Positions 1-7,571 of a stretch of 10,381 bases of DNA are shown one piece after another. Made by a program: the position numbers and the translations under genes. The first letter of the stretch is position 1. Each line of letters begins with the position of its first letter. The DNA is from Acidobacteriota bacterium (lineage in GTDB: Bacteria; Acidobacteriota; Terriglobia; Terriglobales; Acidobacteriaceae), in contig JAJYSL010000149.1 in assembly GCA_021793595.1 (NCBI GenBank), forward strand, positions 1 to 10,381, written 5' to 3'. The notes beneath the pieces were generated by a model, which had not been told where the DNA came from, did not search any database, and saw only the letters and a list, made by a program, of their open reading frames with translations.

Positions 1-83
1 GTTTGCAAGAAGGCCAAGCCGTGCAATTCAACGTTGTGAAGGGACCGAAGGGCTGGCAGGCTGCTGATGTTCAGCCGCTGTAG
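1..83 (+). CDS. Cold-shock domain protein, C-terminal end (5' truncated)
   Basis: Only the last 26 codons are in the window, read from base 3 and ending in TAG at 81-83. The peptide contains EGQAVQFNVVKGPKGWQAADV, which matches the end of the CspA-type cold-shock domain: the strand around VQF.V, then a glycine-lysine turn, then QA..V. CspA-family proteins are about 65-75 residues long OB-fold proteins that bind single-stranded RNA and DNA and melt RNA secondary structure during cold shock or stationary phase. The RNP1 and RNP2 motifs would lie upstream of the window and are not visible. An intrinsic terminator follows 22 bp after the stop, so this is probably the last gene of its transcript. 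Confidence 0.8.
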   Translation, partial: LQEGQAVQFNVVKGPKGWQAADVQPL

Positions 84-105
84 GAGCGAGCGCTAGGTTA
101 TCGAC

Positions 106-139
106 AAAAAAGGCAGAGGAGAGATCCTCCGCCTTTTTT
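106..139. terminator. Bidirectional intrinsic terminator
   Basis: Six A's, then GGC-A-GAGGA, a GAGA loop, then TCCTC-C-GCC and six T's. The stem pairs along its full length with a single A/C mismatch. Because it has an A-tract on one side and a T-tract on the other, it works in either direction: for the cold-shock gene on the plus strand and for ridA, which ends at 251 on the minus strand. Confidence 0.85.
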
Positions 140-250
140 GTTTGTGAGGCGATGGATCTCTCGCGCCTTGTTTTCGGCGCCATCCATCTGATAATTAGTC
201 TTTGCGAAGGTGGCTGCTGCAATGCTGGAAACTGGTGGAGCTCCGTCTGT

Positions 251-643
251 TTAACAGGCAATCAGCTCTATTTCCACCAATGCGTCTTTTGGAAGCCGCG
301 CGACCTCCACGGTTGAGCGAGCAGGGGCTGGGCTAGTCTGGGTCTGAAAATATTCAGCATAGATCGCATTCATGGCGGCAAAGTGGGCCATGTCCTTGAG
401 GAAGACAGTTGTTTTTACGACACGGGAGAAGTCCAATCCTGCGGCCGCGAGAACTGCTCGCAAATTTTGTAGGACGCGATGGGTTTGATCTTCAATGCCG
501 CCTGTGACCAATTGTCCTGTTGCGGGATCGATGGCTACCTGTCCAGAAGTGAATACCATATTGCCGACGCGAATTGCCTGCGAGTAGGGTCCGATGGCAG
601 CGGGAGCCCGCTCGGCATGGATGGATGTTTTTTCTTCGCTCAT
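251..643 (-). CDS. ridA: RidA family reactive imine/enamine deaminase
   Basis: A 130-residue protein of the YjgF/YER057c/UK114 (RidA) family, usual length 125-130. RidA hydrolyses the reactive 2-aminoacrylate and related enamines released by PLP enzymes such as threonine/serine dehydratase, giving 2-ketoacids and ammonia; it is a cytosolic trimer. Active-site residues line up with E. coli RidA: Tyr20 in IGPYSQA, Ser33 in FTSGQVA, Arg109 in APARSTVEV and Glu124 near the C-terminus. The open frame runs upstream to 931, but those extra 96 codons have no family resemblance and overlap the divergent gene, so ATG 641-643 is chosen. No clear Shine-Dalgarno precedes this ATG; a TACAAT box lies 8 nt upstream. 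The gene stands alone and faces the terminator at 106-139. Confidence 0.93.
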   Translation of the reverse strand: MSEEKTSIHAERAPAAIGPYSQAIRVGNMVFTSGQVAIDPATGQLVTGGIEDQTHRVLQNLRAVLAAAGLDFSRVVKTTVFLKDMAHFAAMNAIYAEYFQTQTSPAPARSTVEVARLPKDALVEIELIAC

Positions 644-651
644 ATCGAAAA

Positions 652-657
652 ATTGTA
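652..657 (-). promoter_or_regulatory. Candidate -10 box of ridA, close to its ATG
   Basis: On the minus strand the sequence reads TACAAT, then 8 nt, then the ridA ATG. There is no Shine-Dalgarno and no convincing -35 box. The spacing would put the transcript start at or next to the start codon, a leaderless mRNA. The call rests on one hexamer and is tentative. Confidence 0.3.
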
Positions 658-768
658 CTCTGTGCGATTGGGAGTTTCCTGAGTCCACTCGGATGAAAGA
701 ATGCCGGATGGGGGAAAGGTCTGTGACCCGCTTTCGATCAGGGCGTCCAATGAACTTGGGGTGGAAGA

Positions 769-1686
769 ATGGATTGGTGGACGAACAGGTGGGCGACGGG
801 TGTCGTACTGGCCGCGCTTGCAGGTGCATGTTCTTTCGGACGGTCGCAGTCGACTCGCCAGGATACGGTGCCGACTCGCAACCTGAAAAGCGTTCATGAG
901 GACGGTGCGAAGATCGACTGGAATGCTGCATTGCCTTCAGCTGCCCAGCTGAAGGCCCGAGTACTGAAAAACCTGAAGGAATCTGAGGCCGAGCAGGAGC
1001 GATATGTCTGCAAGACAGTCCGCGAAGAGGATGACACTGATAAAAATGGCAATGTGAAGCGGCGTCATGTCCGCCAATACGACATGTTTTTCGTCAACGG
1101 CCAGGAAATCGATGAGCTGAGGGGGAAGGATGGCAAGCCGTTGAGCGAGAGCGAGAAAAGCAAGGAGACGGAGCGCGTTCAAAAGGAGATAAAGAAGGAT
1201 TCGGACGCGAAATACCTCGCCAAACGAGATGCCCAGGACGACAAGCAGCTTGATACGTTGCTGCATATGTTGCGCTACACAAATGGACACCGGATTGACC
1301 GCGGCGGTCGTTCGACCCTAGCTTACGATCTAAGCGGAGATCCGAGTGTTCACCCCAAGGGTGTGGAAGAGACGTTTTTACATGACATGTCAGGGACCAT
1401 CGAGGTCGATGAACGAACGGGCGAGCTGGTGGATTTAAACGCTCGCCTGAACCATGATGTAAAGATCGGCGGTGGATTGCTGGCCAATCTGCATAAGGGA
1501 TTCTGGATTCATGTGCGACAGCAGCGGTATCCGGATGGTGTGTGGCTGCCCGAACTGGTCGAGGGCAATGGGGATGCTCGAGCCGCATTGTTCTTCCATC
1601 CCTACTTCAAATTCAGGCAGACGATGAATGGTTGCGCGCTGACGTCGGTTACGACCAGTCAAGGCGTATCTTCGATTGCCAAGTAG
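769..1686 (+). CDS. Secreted or lipoprotein-like protein of unknown function
   Basis: A 305-residue protein starting at ATG 769, with a purine-rich GGGGTGGA Shine-Dalgarno a few bases upstream. Residues 1-28 look like a signal peptide: WWTNR, then the hydrophobic run [13 protein letters not shown]. Cys21 in LAGAC could be a lipidation site, but Ala at -3 makes the lipobox imperfect, so signal peptidase I cleavage is equally possible. Residues 85-160 are highly charged and probably helical ([31 protein letters not shown]). The C-terminal half has alternating strands, including [18 protein letters not shown] (210-227) and [17 protein letters not shown] (256-271). The phrase [16 protein letters not shown] recalls large exported families in Acidobacteria; a LolA/LppX-like lipid-carrier fold is possible but not shown. 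It is divergent from ridA and converges on rel. Confidence 0.8.
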   Translation: MDWWTNRWATGVVLAALAGACSFGRSQSTRQDTVPTRNLKSVHEDGAKIDWNAALPSAAQLKARVLKNLKESEAEQERYVCKTVREEDDTDKNGNVKRRHVRQYDMFFVNGQEIDELRGKDGKPLSESEKSKETERVQKEIKKDSDAKYLAKRDAQDDKQLDTLLHMLRYTNGHRIDRGGRSTLAYDLSGDPSVHPKGVEETFLHDMSGTIEVDERTGELVDLNARLNHDVKIGGGLLANLHKGFWIHVRQQRYPDGVWLPELVEGNGDARAALFFHPYFKFRQTMNGCALTSVTTSQGVSSIAK

Positions 1687-1738
1687 GCATTTTGCGAACG
1701 TGGCTGCCTTGATATCGCAGGAGGCACGGATCGAGGAT

Positions 1739-3979
1739 CTAGAGTTTTTGCTGGCGCTGGACGTCACGGACACCGGGGAGACGGCGCAGCCCATTCATGA
1801 GCCGGATCAAGTGACCCACGTCGTAGGCGTCGACTACGAACTCGACGATGGCTTCTGCTTCGGTGCCACCCTTGGTTTCGACAGCGCGGATATTGGTGCC
1901 GTCGTCTGAAATGACGGCGGTCATTTCACGAAGCATGCCGGCGCGATCATCGCAATAGACGATCATTTTGACCGGATAAGTCGCGCGCTGCGGAGTCCCT
2001 TCTTCATCCTTCATATTCGCCCATTCAACCGCAATTCTTCGATCCGACTCATAGAGGAGATTTTGCACGTTCGGGCAACTTCGCGCGTGAACAGCGACGC
2101 CTTTGCCTCGAGTGACGTAGCCGACAATTTCTTCGCCGCGAATCGGATTGCAACATCGGGCGCGATAGACGAGCAGGTCGTTTTGCCCTTCCACAGTGAG
2201 CGAGTCGGAGCCCTTGCCGAAGAAAACGCGTTTCACGGCATCCGACATACCAGAAGCGGACTCCGCCTCCGGTTGCTGCGTACTTGTGGCTCCTGGGACC
2301 AGGCGATTCAACGCCTGACGGGCAGAAAATTTTCCAAATCCGATGCCAGCCAATAGATCGACGGGGTTCGCGAGTCCGTAATCCGCGGCTGCCCTGGCGT
2401 GGTCGGTATCGGTGAGTTGAGACAAGGAGATTTTGTATTTGCGAGCTTCGCGCTCGAGCAGTTTGCGGCCAATTTCAATGGCGCGTTCGCGCTGATGTTC
2501 ATTCAACCAGTGTTTGATTTTGTTGCGAGCGCGCGAGCTCTTGGCAAATGTAAGCCAATCCCGGCTGGGTGTATGGCCGTTCTGGGTGAGAATTTCGACG
2601 ATATCGCCGTTGCGAAGGCGCGACCTGAGCGGCACCATTCGGCCGTTGACCTTGGCGCCGGTACAGGTATTGCCCACCTCCGTGTGAATGGAGTAGGCGA
2701 AATCAATAGGGGTGGCTTCTTTTGGGAGGACGACTACCTTGCCTTTGGGAGTGAAGGTATAGACCTCTTCCGGATATAGATCGATCTTGAGAGTCGAAAG
2801 AAATTCATTCGGATCGGTCATGTCGCGCTGCCACTCGACAATTTGCCGGACCCAGGCTAGGCGTTGCTCATCCTTGGCGTTGACCGGAGAACCACCGGCC
2901 TTGTATTTCCAATGCGCAGCGATGCCTTCTTCGGCGACGCGATGCATTTCTTCAGTGCGAATCTGGACTTCAAACTGATGGCCGCCCTCGGCCATTACAG
3001 TGGTGTGCAATGACTGGTAGAGATTGGGTCGCGGCATGGCGATGAAATCTTTGATGCGACCGGGGACGGGCCGCCAGATGCTATGAATCAAACCGAAGAC
3101 GGCGTAGCAGTCTTGGACGCTTTGAGTGATGACGCGGACGGCGAGGAGGTCGTAAACCTGGTCGACGGTGATACGCTGCCGTTGCAGCTTTTGGTAGATG
3201 GAGTACAGCCGCTTGATGCGCCAGTCGACGCGGGCGGCGATGTTATGTTCGACGAGGCGCTCGTGCAGGATGGCGTCGATATTGCGCAGAAACTGTTCGC
3301 CCTGCTGCCGGTGTGCTTCGACAGCGGAACTGATCTGGTCATGGCCGACGGGATCGACGTAGCGAAATGACAGATCCTCAAGCTCACTGCGAAGCTTGCC
3401 CATGCCCAGACGGTGAGCGAGAGGAGCGTAGATGTCGAGAGTCTCTCGGGCGATGGCTTGTTGACGTTCGGGCTGCAGATGTTCCAGCGTGCGCATGTTG
3501 TGAAGACGATCGGCAAGTTTGATGAGCACAACGCGAACGTCGGACACCATGGCGAGGAGCATCTTTCGCACATTCTCGGCTTGGCGATCCTCGCGATTGG
3601 CAAATTGGATCTTGTCGATTTTGGTGACGCCGTCGACGATGTGGGCGACCTGTTCGCCGAACGTTGCAGCAATTTCGCGGCTGGTTACGGGAGTGTCTTC
3701 GACTGCATCGTGGAGCAGGCCGGCGGCAATGGCGGTGGAGTCGAGTTTCATCTCCGCTAAGACACGAGCCACTTCCAGCGGGTGCAAGGCGAAGGGGTCG
3801 CCAGACGCGCGCTTTTGGCCGGCGTGATGTTTCAGGCAAAACTCGTAGGCCTGTTGAATGATTGCAATGTCGTCGCTAGGACGGTTTTGGCGCACGGTCG
3901 AAAGCAGCATCTCGAAGGTCTGAGCGAGTTGTTGCTTGTCGGCATCTGGGGATGCCGCAGCGGTGTGCGCGGTGGCCAT
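1739..3979 (-). CDS. rel: Bifunctional (p)ppGpp synthetase/hydrolase (Rel/SpoT, long RSH)
   Basis: A 746-residue full-length RSH protein that makes and degrades the alarmone (p)ppGpp from ATP and GTP/GDP, bound to ribosomes in the stringent response. Hydrolase domain, about 40-200: His52, His66, the HDAVEDT motif (90-96) and Asp157 in LADRLHNM are all present, so hydrolysis should be intact. Synthetase domain, about 245-365: Arg254, Lys256, Ser260 and Lys264 keep the nucleotide-binding spacing, followed by YQSLHTTV (321-328) and EVQIRT (337-342). The charge motif is RIKD (308-311), the RxKD form of bifunctional enzymes rather than the ExDD of RelA. TGS domain about 405-465 (VYTFTPKG), Cys-Cys zinc-finger region 606-640 (ARCCNP, HARSC), ACT/RRM domain 668-742. 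ATG 3977-3979 lacks a Shine-Dalgarno. A single gene, convergent with 769-1686 across 52 bp. Confidence 0.97.
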   Translation of the reverse strand: MATAHTAAASPDADKQQLAQTFEMLLSTVRQNRPSDDIAIIQQAYEFCLKHHAGQKRASGDPFALHPLEVARVLAEMKLDSTAIAAGLLHDAVEDTPVTSREIAATFGEQVAHIVDGVTKIDKIQFANREDRQAENVRKMLLAMVSDVRVVLIKLADRLHNMRTLEHLQPERQQAIARETLDIYAPLAHRLGMGKLRSELEDLSFRYVDPVGHDQISSAVEAHRQQGEQFLRNIDAILHERLVEHNIAARVDWRIKRLYSIYQKLQRQRITVDQVYDLLAVRVITQSVQDCYAVFGLIHSIWRPVPGRIKDFIAMPRPNLYQSLHTTVMAEGGHQFEVQIRTEEMHRVAEEGIAAHWKYKAGGSPVNAKDEQRLAWVRQIVEWQRDMTDPNEFLSTLKIDLYPEEVYTFTPKGKVVVLPKEATPIDFAYSIHTEVGNTCTGAKVNGRMVPLRSRLRNGDIVEILTQNGHTPSRDWLTFAKSSRARNKIKHWLNEHQRERAIEIGRKLLEREARKYKISLSQLTDTDHARAAADYGLANPVDLLAGIGFGKFSARQALNRLVPGATSTQQPEAESASGMSDAVKRVFFGKGSDSLTVEGQNDLLVYRARCCNPIRGEEIVGYVTRGKGVAVHARSCPNVQNLLYESDRRIAVEWANMKDEEGTPQRATYPVKMIVYCDDRAGMLREMTAVISDDGTNIRAVETKGGTEAEAIVEFVVDAYDVGHLIRLMNGLRRLPGVRDVQRQQKL

Positions 3980-3984
3980 AATTG

Positions 3985-3990
3985 ATTTTA
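3985..3990 (-). promoter_or_regulatory. Candidate -10 box immediately upstream of rel
   Basis: On the minus strand TAAAAT (5 of 6 matches to TATAAT) is followed by 5 nt and then the rel ATG. No Shine-Dalgarno is present and the -35 position is poor. It lies in the 117-bp divergent region between rel and the methyltransferase. The spacing suggests a leaderless rel transcript. Confidence 0.35.
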
Positions 3991-4085
3991 TGTTATGTGA
4001 GCGAAATTACGGCACATGAACTGCAGCCCATCGCGATGGAGTCCCCCAGAGTGTGCGAAGATGACCACTCAGGCACAGGAAAGGC

Positions 4086-4092
4086 GAGAGGA
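4086..4092 (+). promoter_or_regulatory. Ribosome binding site deciding the methyltransferase start
   Basis: GAGAGGA lies 4 nt before ATG 4097. The earlier in-frame ATGs at 4016 and 4061 have only weak purine stretches and would add residues without resemblance to the family. This is the reason for choosing 4097. Confidence 0.6.
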
Positions 4093-4096
4093 AATT

Positions 4097-5461
4097 ATGC
4101 CTCATAAGGTAGGTCGAAGGACGATTGCGAATAATGCAGAAGGGCAATCGAAGAGGCCCAAGACAGGCGCGGGTGGCGCTGCGGAACCCGCGATCAAGAT
4201 CGGATCAAGTCCGGACACAATCGTGCGGCCCATCGGCAGGATTAGCCGGCGGGCGGCGGTCCGGGTGCGAGCCGGGCACCCCTGGGTGTACCAATCGGAC
4301 GTGGAGGAGATGATCGCGGAGTCGGGTAAAGACACGGTAGCGCCGGGTTCGCTGGTTAGGGTGGTTGATGAGAGGGGTGGCGCGCTTGGCACGGCGATGT
4401 ACAGCGACGCTTCGCTCATCACGCTGCGAATGGTGACACAAGAATTGCTCGACGACCGCGGCGACTTCCTGGAGTTACTGCGCCGTCGATTGCGACGGGC
4501 TGTTCAGATGCGCTTGGACGGACTGCAGTCGATGACTGGGACGAATGCCTGCAGGCTGGTGTTTGGGGAAGCGGACGAACTGCCGGGGATCGTCGCGGAC
4601 CGCTACGGCGCACTGGTGATTTTGCAGTTGCTGACGCAAGGAACTTTCGTTGCTGACGTGCGGGCTGTGGCTGTCGATGTCTTTCGCGAAATGTTGGAGC
4701 CGGAGACGATTCTGGAACGACCGGATGCGCGCATTCGTGAGTTGGAACAGTTGTCGGCACACTCGACGGAGCCGATCTACGCGCGGAATGCAGAGATGCC
4801 GATGTTGGCGACGGTTTTTGAGTTGAATGGACTGCATTTTCATTTCGACGCAAACGCGGGACAAAAGACCGGGGCATTTTTAGATCAGCGAGAGAATTAC
4901 CTGGCGGCAGAGTCGTATGCGCTTGGTCGAGCGCTGGATGTTTGCACGTATCAGGGTGGGTTCGCGCTGCACCTCGCTCGTCGCTGTTCGCAGGTGACCG
5001 GTGTGGATGCGTCGAGGGCTGCGTTAGAAGTGGCGGAGAAAAACCTGAATGTGAATCGGGAGCAACTAGTTGGACAGGGAAGTGGGGTGGAATGGATCGA
5101 GGCCAACGCTTTCGATCTCCTTCGAGATTGGAGCGATGCCGGTGAGGAGTTCGACACAATCGTGCTGGATCCACCGGCATTTGCCAAGTCAAAGCGGGCG
5201 GTGGAAGGAGCATTGAGAGGCTACAAGGAGATGAATTTGCGAGCGCTGAAGATGCTGCGACACGGGGGGAGATTGGTGACGTGCTCCTGCTCGCATCATG
5301 TACCGCTGATGGAGTTTCAAGCGGCAGTTTCGGAAGCGGCGAGCGATGCGGGCAAACGAGTGCGGGTGCTGGAAATTCGAGGAGCGGCATTTGATCATCC
5401 AGCCATCCTGACAATTCCGGAAACGCAGTATTTGAAATGCCTGGTTTGTGAAGTTGGCTAG
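4097..5461 (+). CDS. rlmI: RlmI-type 23S rRNA (cytosine-C5) methyltransferase
   Basis: A 454-residue class I SAM-dependent RNA methyltransferase of the COG1092 type; E. coli RlmI makes m5C1962 in 23S rRNA. Residues 44-115 form a PUA domain (RPIGRISRRAAVRVRAGHPW). LVFGEADELPGIVADRYG (154-171) and NAGQKTGAFLDQREN (253-267) are family signatures. In the Rossmann domain, motif I is DVCTYQGGFALH (281-292), the acidic loop is GVDAS (302-306), motif IV is LDPPAFAKSK (357-366), and CSCSHH (396-401) holds the presumed catalytic cysteine. Residues 1-43 are a basic, low-complexity extension not usual in RlmI (about 396 residues). The exact target base is inferred from the family only. It converges on the oxidoreductase at 5458-6510; the two stop codons overlap in a single CTAG. 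Confidence 0.88.
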   Translation: MPHKVGRRTIANNAEGQSKRPKTGAGGAAEPAIKIGSSPDTIVRPIGRISRRAAVRVRAGHPWVYQSDVEEMIAESGKDTVAPGSLVRVVDERGGALGTAMYSDASLITLRMVTQELLDDRGDFLELLRRRLRRAVQMRLDGLQSMTGTNACRLVFGEADELPGIVADRYGALVILQLLTQGTFVADVRAVAVDVFREMLEPETILERPDARIRELEQLSAHSTEPIYARNAEMPMLATVFELNGLHFHFDANAGQKTGAFLDQRENYLAAESYALGRALDVCTYQGGFALHLARRCSQVTGVDASRAALEVAEKNLNVNREQLVGQGSGVEWIEANAFDLLRDWSDAGEEFDTIVLDPPAFAKSKRAVEGALRGYKEMNLRALKMLRHGGRLVTCSCSHHVPLMEFQAAVSEAASDAGKRVRVLEIRGAAFDHPAILTIPETQYLKCLVCEVG

Positions 5462-6510
5462 GCGAGGCCAGCGCGTGATTGATGAGCATGGATTGCGGCA
5501 CTGATGTCGAGGGCAACGGCGAGAGCGGCACGACCATCCTGGGCTGTAACTTCGGGCGCGGAGCGTTCTCGAACGGAACGCAGGAAAGACTCCAACTCGA
5601 GACGTAATGGCTCGCCGGAAGAGATTTCGAGCTTGCGCATTGCGAATCCGGGTATAGGATGAGCGGGTTCTACAGGCTGGAATGTGACGGCCGGGAGGTT
5701 CGACAAAGCGAGTTGGCTCGACTCAGGAGACTGCAGGGCTGGGACATCAATGCAAAGAACATCCTGACGCGCGTAATCGACGGAGACGTATTGATGCGGC
5801 TGAAAGAAGCGGATCTTTCGAACGCGTTCTGTGCTGACGCGGCTGGCCGTGAAGTTGGCGACACAACCGGATTCAAATTCGATGCGAACATTCGCGATAT
5901 CGACTTTTGAGGAAAGAATTGGGAGGCCGACAGCGTGGAGCTCGCGAATCGGTGATTGGGTCCAACTGAGTACGATATCGAGGTCGTGGATCATGAGATC
6001 GAGAACGACGTCAACGTCGAGTGCTCGAGGAGTAAAAACACTAAGCCGGTGGACCTCAAAAAAAAGCGGTTGATGGAGAATGGACCGAACGGCACGAACC
6101 GCTGGATTGAATCGTTCGAGGTGGCCGACTTGAACGATGCGATTATGACGCTGTGCCAGGGCGATCAACTCGTCTGCCTGCCGGAGGGTTGCGGTGAACG
6201 GTTTTTCCACCAGGATGTCGACACCTGCCGATAAGAGTTCCGACGCGACGGATGTGTGGGCTGACGTTGGAACGGCGATCGACGCCGCATCGGGAAGCTC
6301 CGTTGAACGGAGCAGTTCCGCTGTTGAGGTGTAGACGGGAACGCGATATTCGGCAGCGAGATTGGTTGCTACGGAGGAATTCGGTTCGACGATCGCGACG
6401 AGATGGACTGGAGCCCCTGCATCTTCGAGTGCTCGCCAGATGCGCAGGTGATTCCGACCAAAAACTCCAGCGCCGACCACCACGACTCGAGATGAGGGTA
6501 GATCGGGCAA
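5458..6510 (-). CDS. Gfo/Idh/MocA family NAD(P)-dependent oxidoreductase
   Basis: A 350-residue dehydrogenase. The N-terminal Rossmann fold begins with VVVVGAGVFGRNH (G13, G15, G18 of GxGxxG). The family lysine motif is VEKPF (101-105), followed by QVGHLERFNPA (127-137) and DLMIHDLDIVL (171-181) carrying the usual substrate-side His/Asp. Members oxidise or reduce sugar and nucleotide-sugar hydroxyls with NAD(P). The GHLERFNPA wording recalls UDP-GlcNAc 3-dehydrogenases (GnnA-like) that can sit near lipid A genes, but no lpx gene is visible here and the substrate is unassigned. The start is TTG at 6508-6510: no ATG or GTG lies before the Rossmann strand and an in-frame TAG stands four codons upstream. 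A GGAAAG lies 12 nt before TTG. That TAG is the stop of the small upstream ORF, 9 nt away, so the two are probably co-transcribed. Confidence 0.9.
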   Translation of the reverse strand: MPDLPSSRVVVVGAGVFGRNHLRIWRALEDAGAPVHLVAIVEPNSSVATNLAAEYRVPVYTSTAELLRSTELPDAASIAVPTSAHTSVASELLSAGVDILVEKPFTATLRQADELIALAQRHNRIVQVGHLERFNPAVRAVRSILHQPLFFEVHRLSVFTPRALDVDVVLDLMIHDLDIVLSWTQSPIRELHAVGLPILSSKVDIANVRIEFESGCVANFTASRVSTERVRKIRFFQPHQYVSVDYARQDVLCIDVPALQSPESSQLALSNLPAVTFQPVEPAHPIPGFAMRKLEISSGEPLRLELESFLRSVRERSAPEVTAQDGRAALAVALDISAAIHAHQSRAGLA

Positions 6511-6519
6511 GCGGCGCAG

Positions 6520-6729
6520 CTACTTTCCTTCGACTGCGCGAAGACAACGGGTGTAGAGTTCCAGCAAGTGGCCGACCTGGTCCTCCACTTTGGGGTTGCC
6601 GGCGGCAACAAACCCGGCTGTCGGCGTGGTGGGACGTCCAACACTGGCAGTGACGGCAACGAACTTCAAGAGATCTAACGCGATGTCCTCATTACGACGG
6701 GCACCCATGCCAACGGGGAGTTGTTCCAT
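6520..6729 (-). CDS. Small protein of unknown function, 69 aa, upstream of the oxidoreductase
   Basis: The ORF could open at TTG 6747, but GGAGGA sits 10 nt before ATG 6727-6729, so the ATG is chosen and the TTG codons double as ribosome binding site. The 69 residues have no transmembrane segment or signal peptide. They show an N-terminal helix-like stretch NEDIALDLLKFVAVTA (14-29), a glycine/proline/threonine-rich turn (VGRPTTPTAGF) and a C-terminal helix DQVGHLLELYTRCLRAVEG (50-68). I do not recognise the family. It ends 9 nt before the oxidoreductase start in the same frame and looks like the first gene of a two-gene operon. It may be a partner or regulator of that enzyme; this is inference from position only. 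Confidence 0.65.
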   Translation of the reverse strand: MEQLPVGMGARRNEDIALDLLKFVAVTASVGRPTTPTAGFVAAGNPKVEDQVGHLLELYTRCLRAVEGK

Positions 6730-6753
6730 TTGCAGTGATTCCTCCAAAAGGCG

Positions 6754-6762
6754 ATGCTAGCA
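6754..6762 (-). promoter_or_regulatory. Candidate extended -10 for the 69-aa gene
   Basis: On the minus strand TGCTAGCAT fits an extended -10 (TGnTAnnAT), 24 nt upstream of ATG 6729. The sequence at the -35 spacing is poor. The 99-bp gap after the XRE regulator leaves room for such a promoter, but the three genes could equally be read from the regulator's promoter. Confidence 0.22.
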
Positions 6763-6828
6763 GATTCGGATGGAAAGATGAGAGCGAGTCGGGAAAATTT
6801 GCATGGTTAGGCTGTGCCCGCAGTTGCT

Positions 6829-7542
6829 TTAAAACTCAGAAAGAACGTAACAAACGCGGCCGACGATGCGATCAGCGGGTTGTTCGTTGGGGGCCAAGGC
6901 GATCAGCAGGACTGGAATTTGCTGGTTCCGAGGACGAAGAATGAGCCGCTCAGCCTCAAACTCGAGGAAACATAAATGCAGGGCATCCGACCCGCGTACG
7001 GCGTAGACAGTTGGCGGCTGGAGGCGATAGGGGGTGAGCGAATTGTAATGGCGATCGATGACAACGATAAAGTGCTGGCGCAGAAGCGGCTCCATCGCAG
7101 CTGCCTGGATGGCGTCTACGCGTACGGCGACGAAACGCTGCCAAAGTTCTCTGCCAGGGAGAGGATGAGCACGGGAAGAGTGGATGACGGCATCAGGCAC
7201 CTCAATCGTGTCGATGATCTCTGGCGATTGAATCCGGGCTGAGGAAGATGCGGCACTATGAGTTACGACGGCTACGGTCTGAGTTAACGAGGCGCTTCGC
7301 GGAGGAGCTGGGGGAGCAGGAAGCAGGTCTGGGGGCAGCAAGTCAATAATCGATAACTTCTGGGAGGCGAGTACGCGATCAAGGCCTTCGAGACTGAGGG
7401 AGCGTTTTCGGTTCAGGAAGTTGGAGATATGTGCCTGCTGGAAATCTGTAGCGCGGGCTAGAGTGGAGCCAGTCAGAAGTCCGCGCTCGATTCTGCGAAG
7501 GATCTCCAGTCGAAGGTTCTCATGAAGCGTCTCAAACTTCAT
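6829..7542 (-). CDS. XRE-type HTH regulator with a catalytically dead S24 (LexA/CI-like) domain
   Basis: A 237-residue protein. Residues 14-66 form a lambda-repressor-like helix-turn-helix (TGSTLARATDFQQAHISNF, then RKRSLSLEGLDRVLAS). Residues 70-125 are a Pro/Ala/Ser-rich linker. Residues 133-237 resemble the S24 peptidase fold of LexA, UmuD and CI repressors: RFVAVRVDAIQAAAMEPLL aligns with the usual F..vrv.GdSMePtl, and the end (ILRPRNQ...VLLIALAP...IVGRVCYVL) matches the closing strands. The nucleophile serine of SMEP is Ala149, and the segment where the general-base lysine normally sits reads HLCFLE (189-194) without lysine. Self-cleavage is therefore not expected. The ATG at 7540-7542 has no Shine-Dalgarno; a TATAGT box lies 6 nt upstream. 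It sits beside an AT-rich inverted-repeat region that may be its operator. The S24 resemblance is by eye. Confidence 0.82.
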   Translation of the reverse strand: MKFETLHENLRLEILRRIERGLLTGSTLARATDFQQAHISNFLNRKRSLSLEGLDRVLASQKLSIIDLLPPDLLPAPPAPPRSASLTQTVAVVTHSAASSSARIQSPEIIDTIEVPDAVIHSSRAHPLPGRELWQRFVAVRVDAIQAAAMEPLLRQHFIVVIDRHYNSLTPYRLQPPTVYAVRGSDALHLCFLEFEAERLILRPRNQQIPVLLIALAPNEQPADRIVGRVCYVLSEF

Positions 7543-7548
7543 GTCTAA

Positions 7549-7554
7549 ACTATA
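7549..7554 (-). promoter_or_regulatory. Candidate -10 box of the XRE/S24 regulator
   Basis: On the minus strand TATAGT (5 of 6 matches to TATAAT) is followed by 6 nt and the ATG, with no Shine-Dalgarno. The spacing fits a leaderless transcript. No good -35 box is visible; the upstream 60 bp are nearly all A/T. Confidence 0.35.
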
Positions 7555-7571
7555 ACACTGAGATATACAAA

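Noticed and set aside
28..261. 77-codon minus-strand ORF past the end of ridA
   Set aside because: It overlaps the cold-shock gene end, the terminator and the ridA stop, and has no recognisable content.
1687..1738. TGCCT/AGGCA hairpin between the convergent genes ending at 1686 and 1739
   Set aside because: A 5-bp stem with a 12-nt loop and no T-tract; too weak for a terminator.
4419..5537. 372-codon open frame antisense to the methyltransferase
   Set aside because: It is a shadow of a well-supported gene; its product is Pro/Ser/His-rich and without domains.
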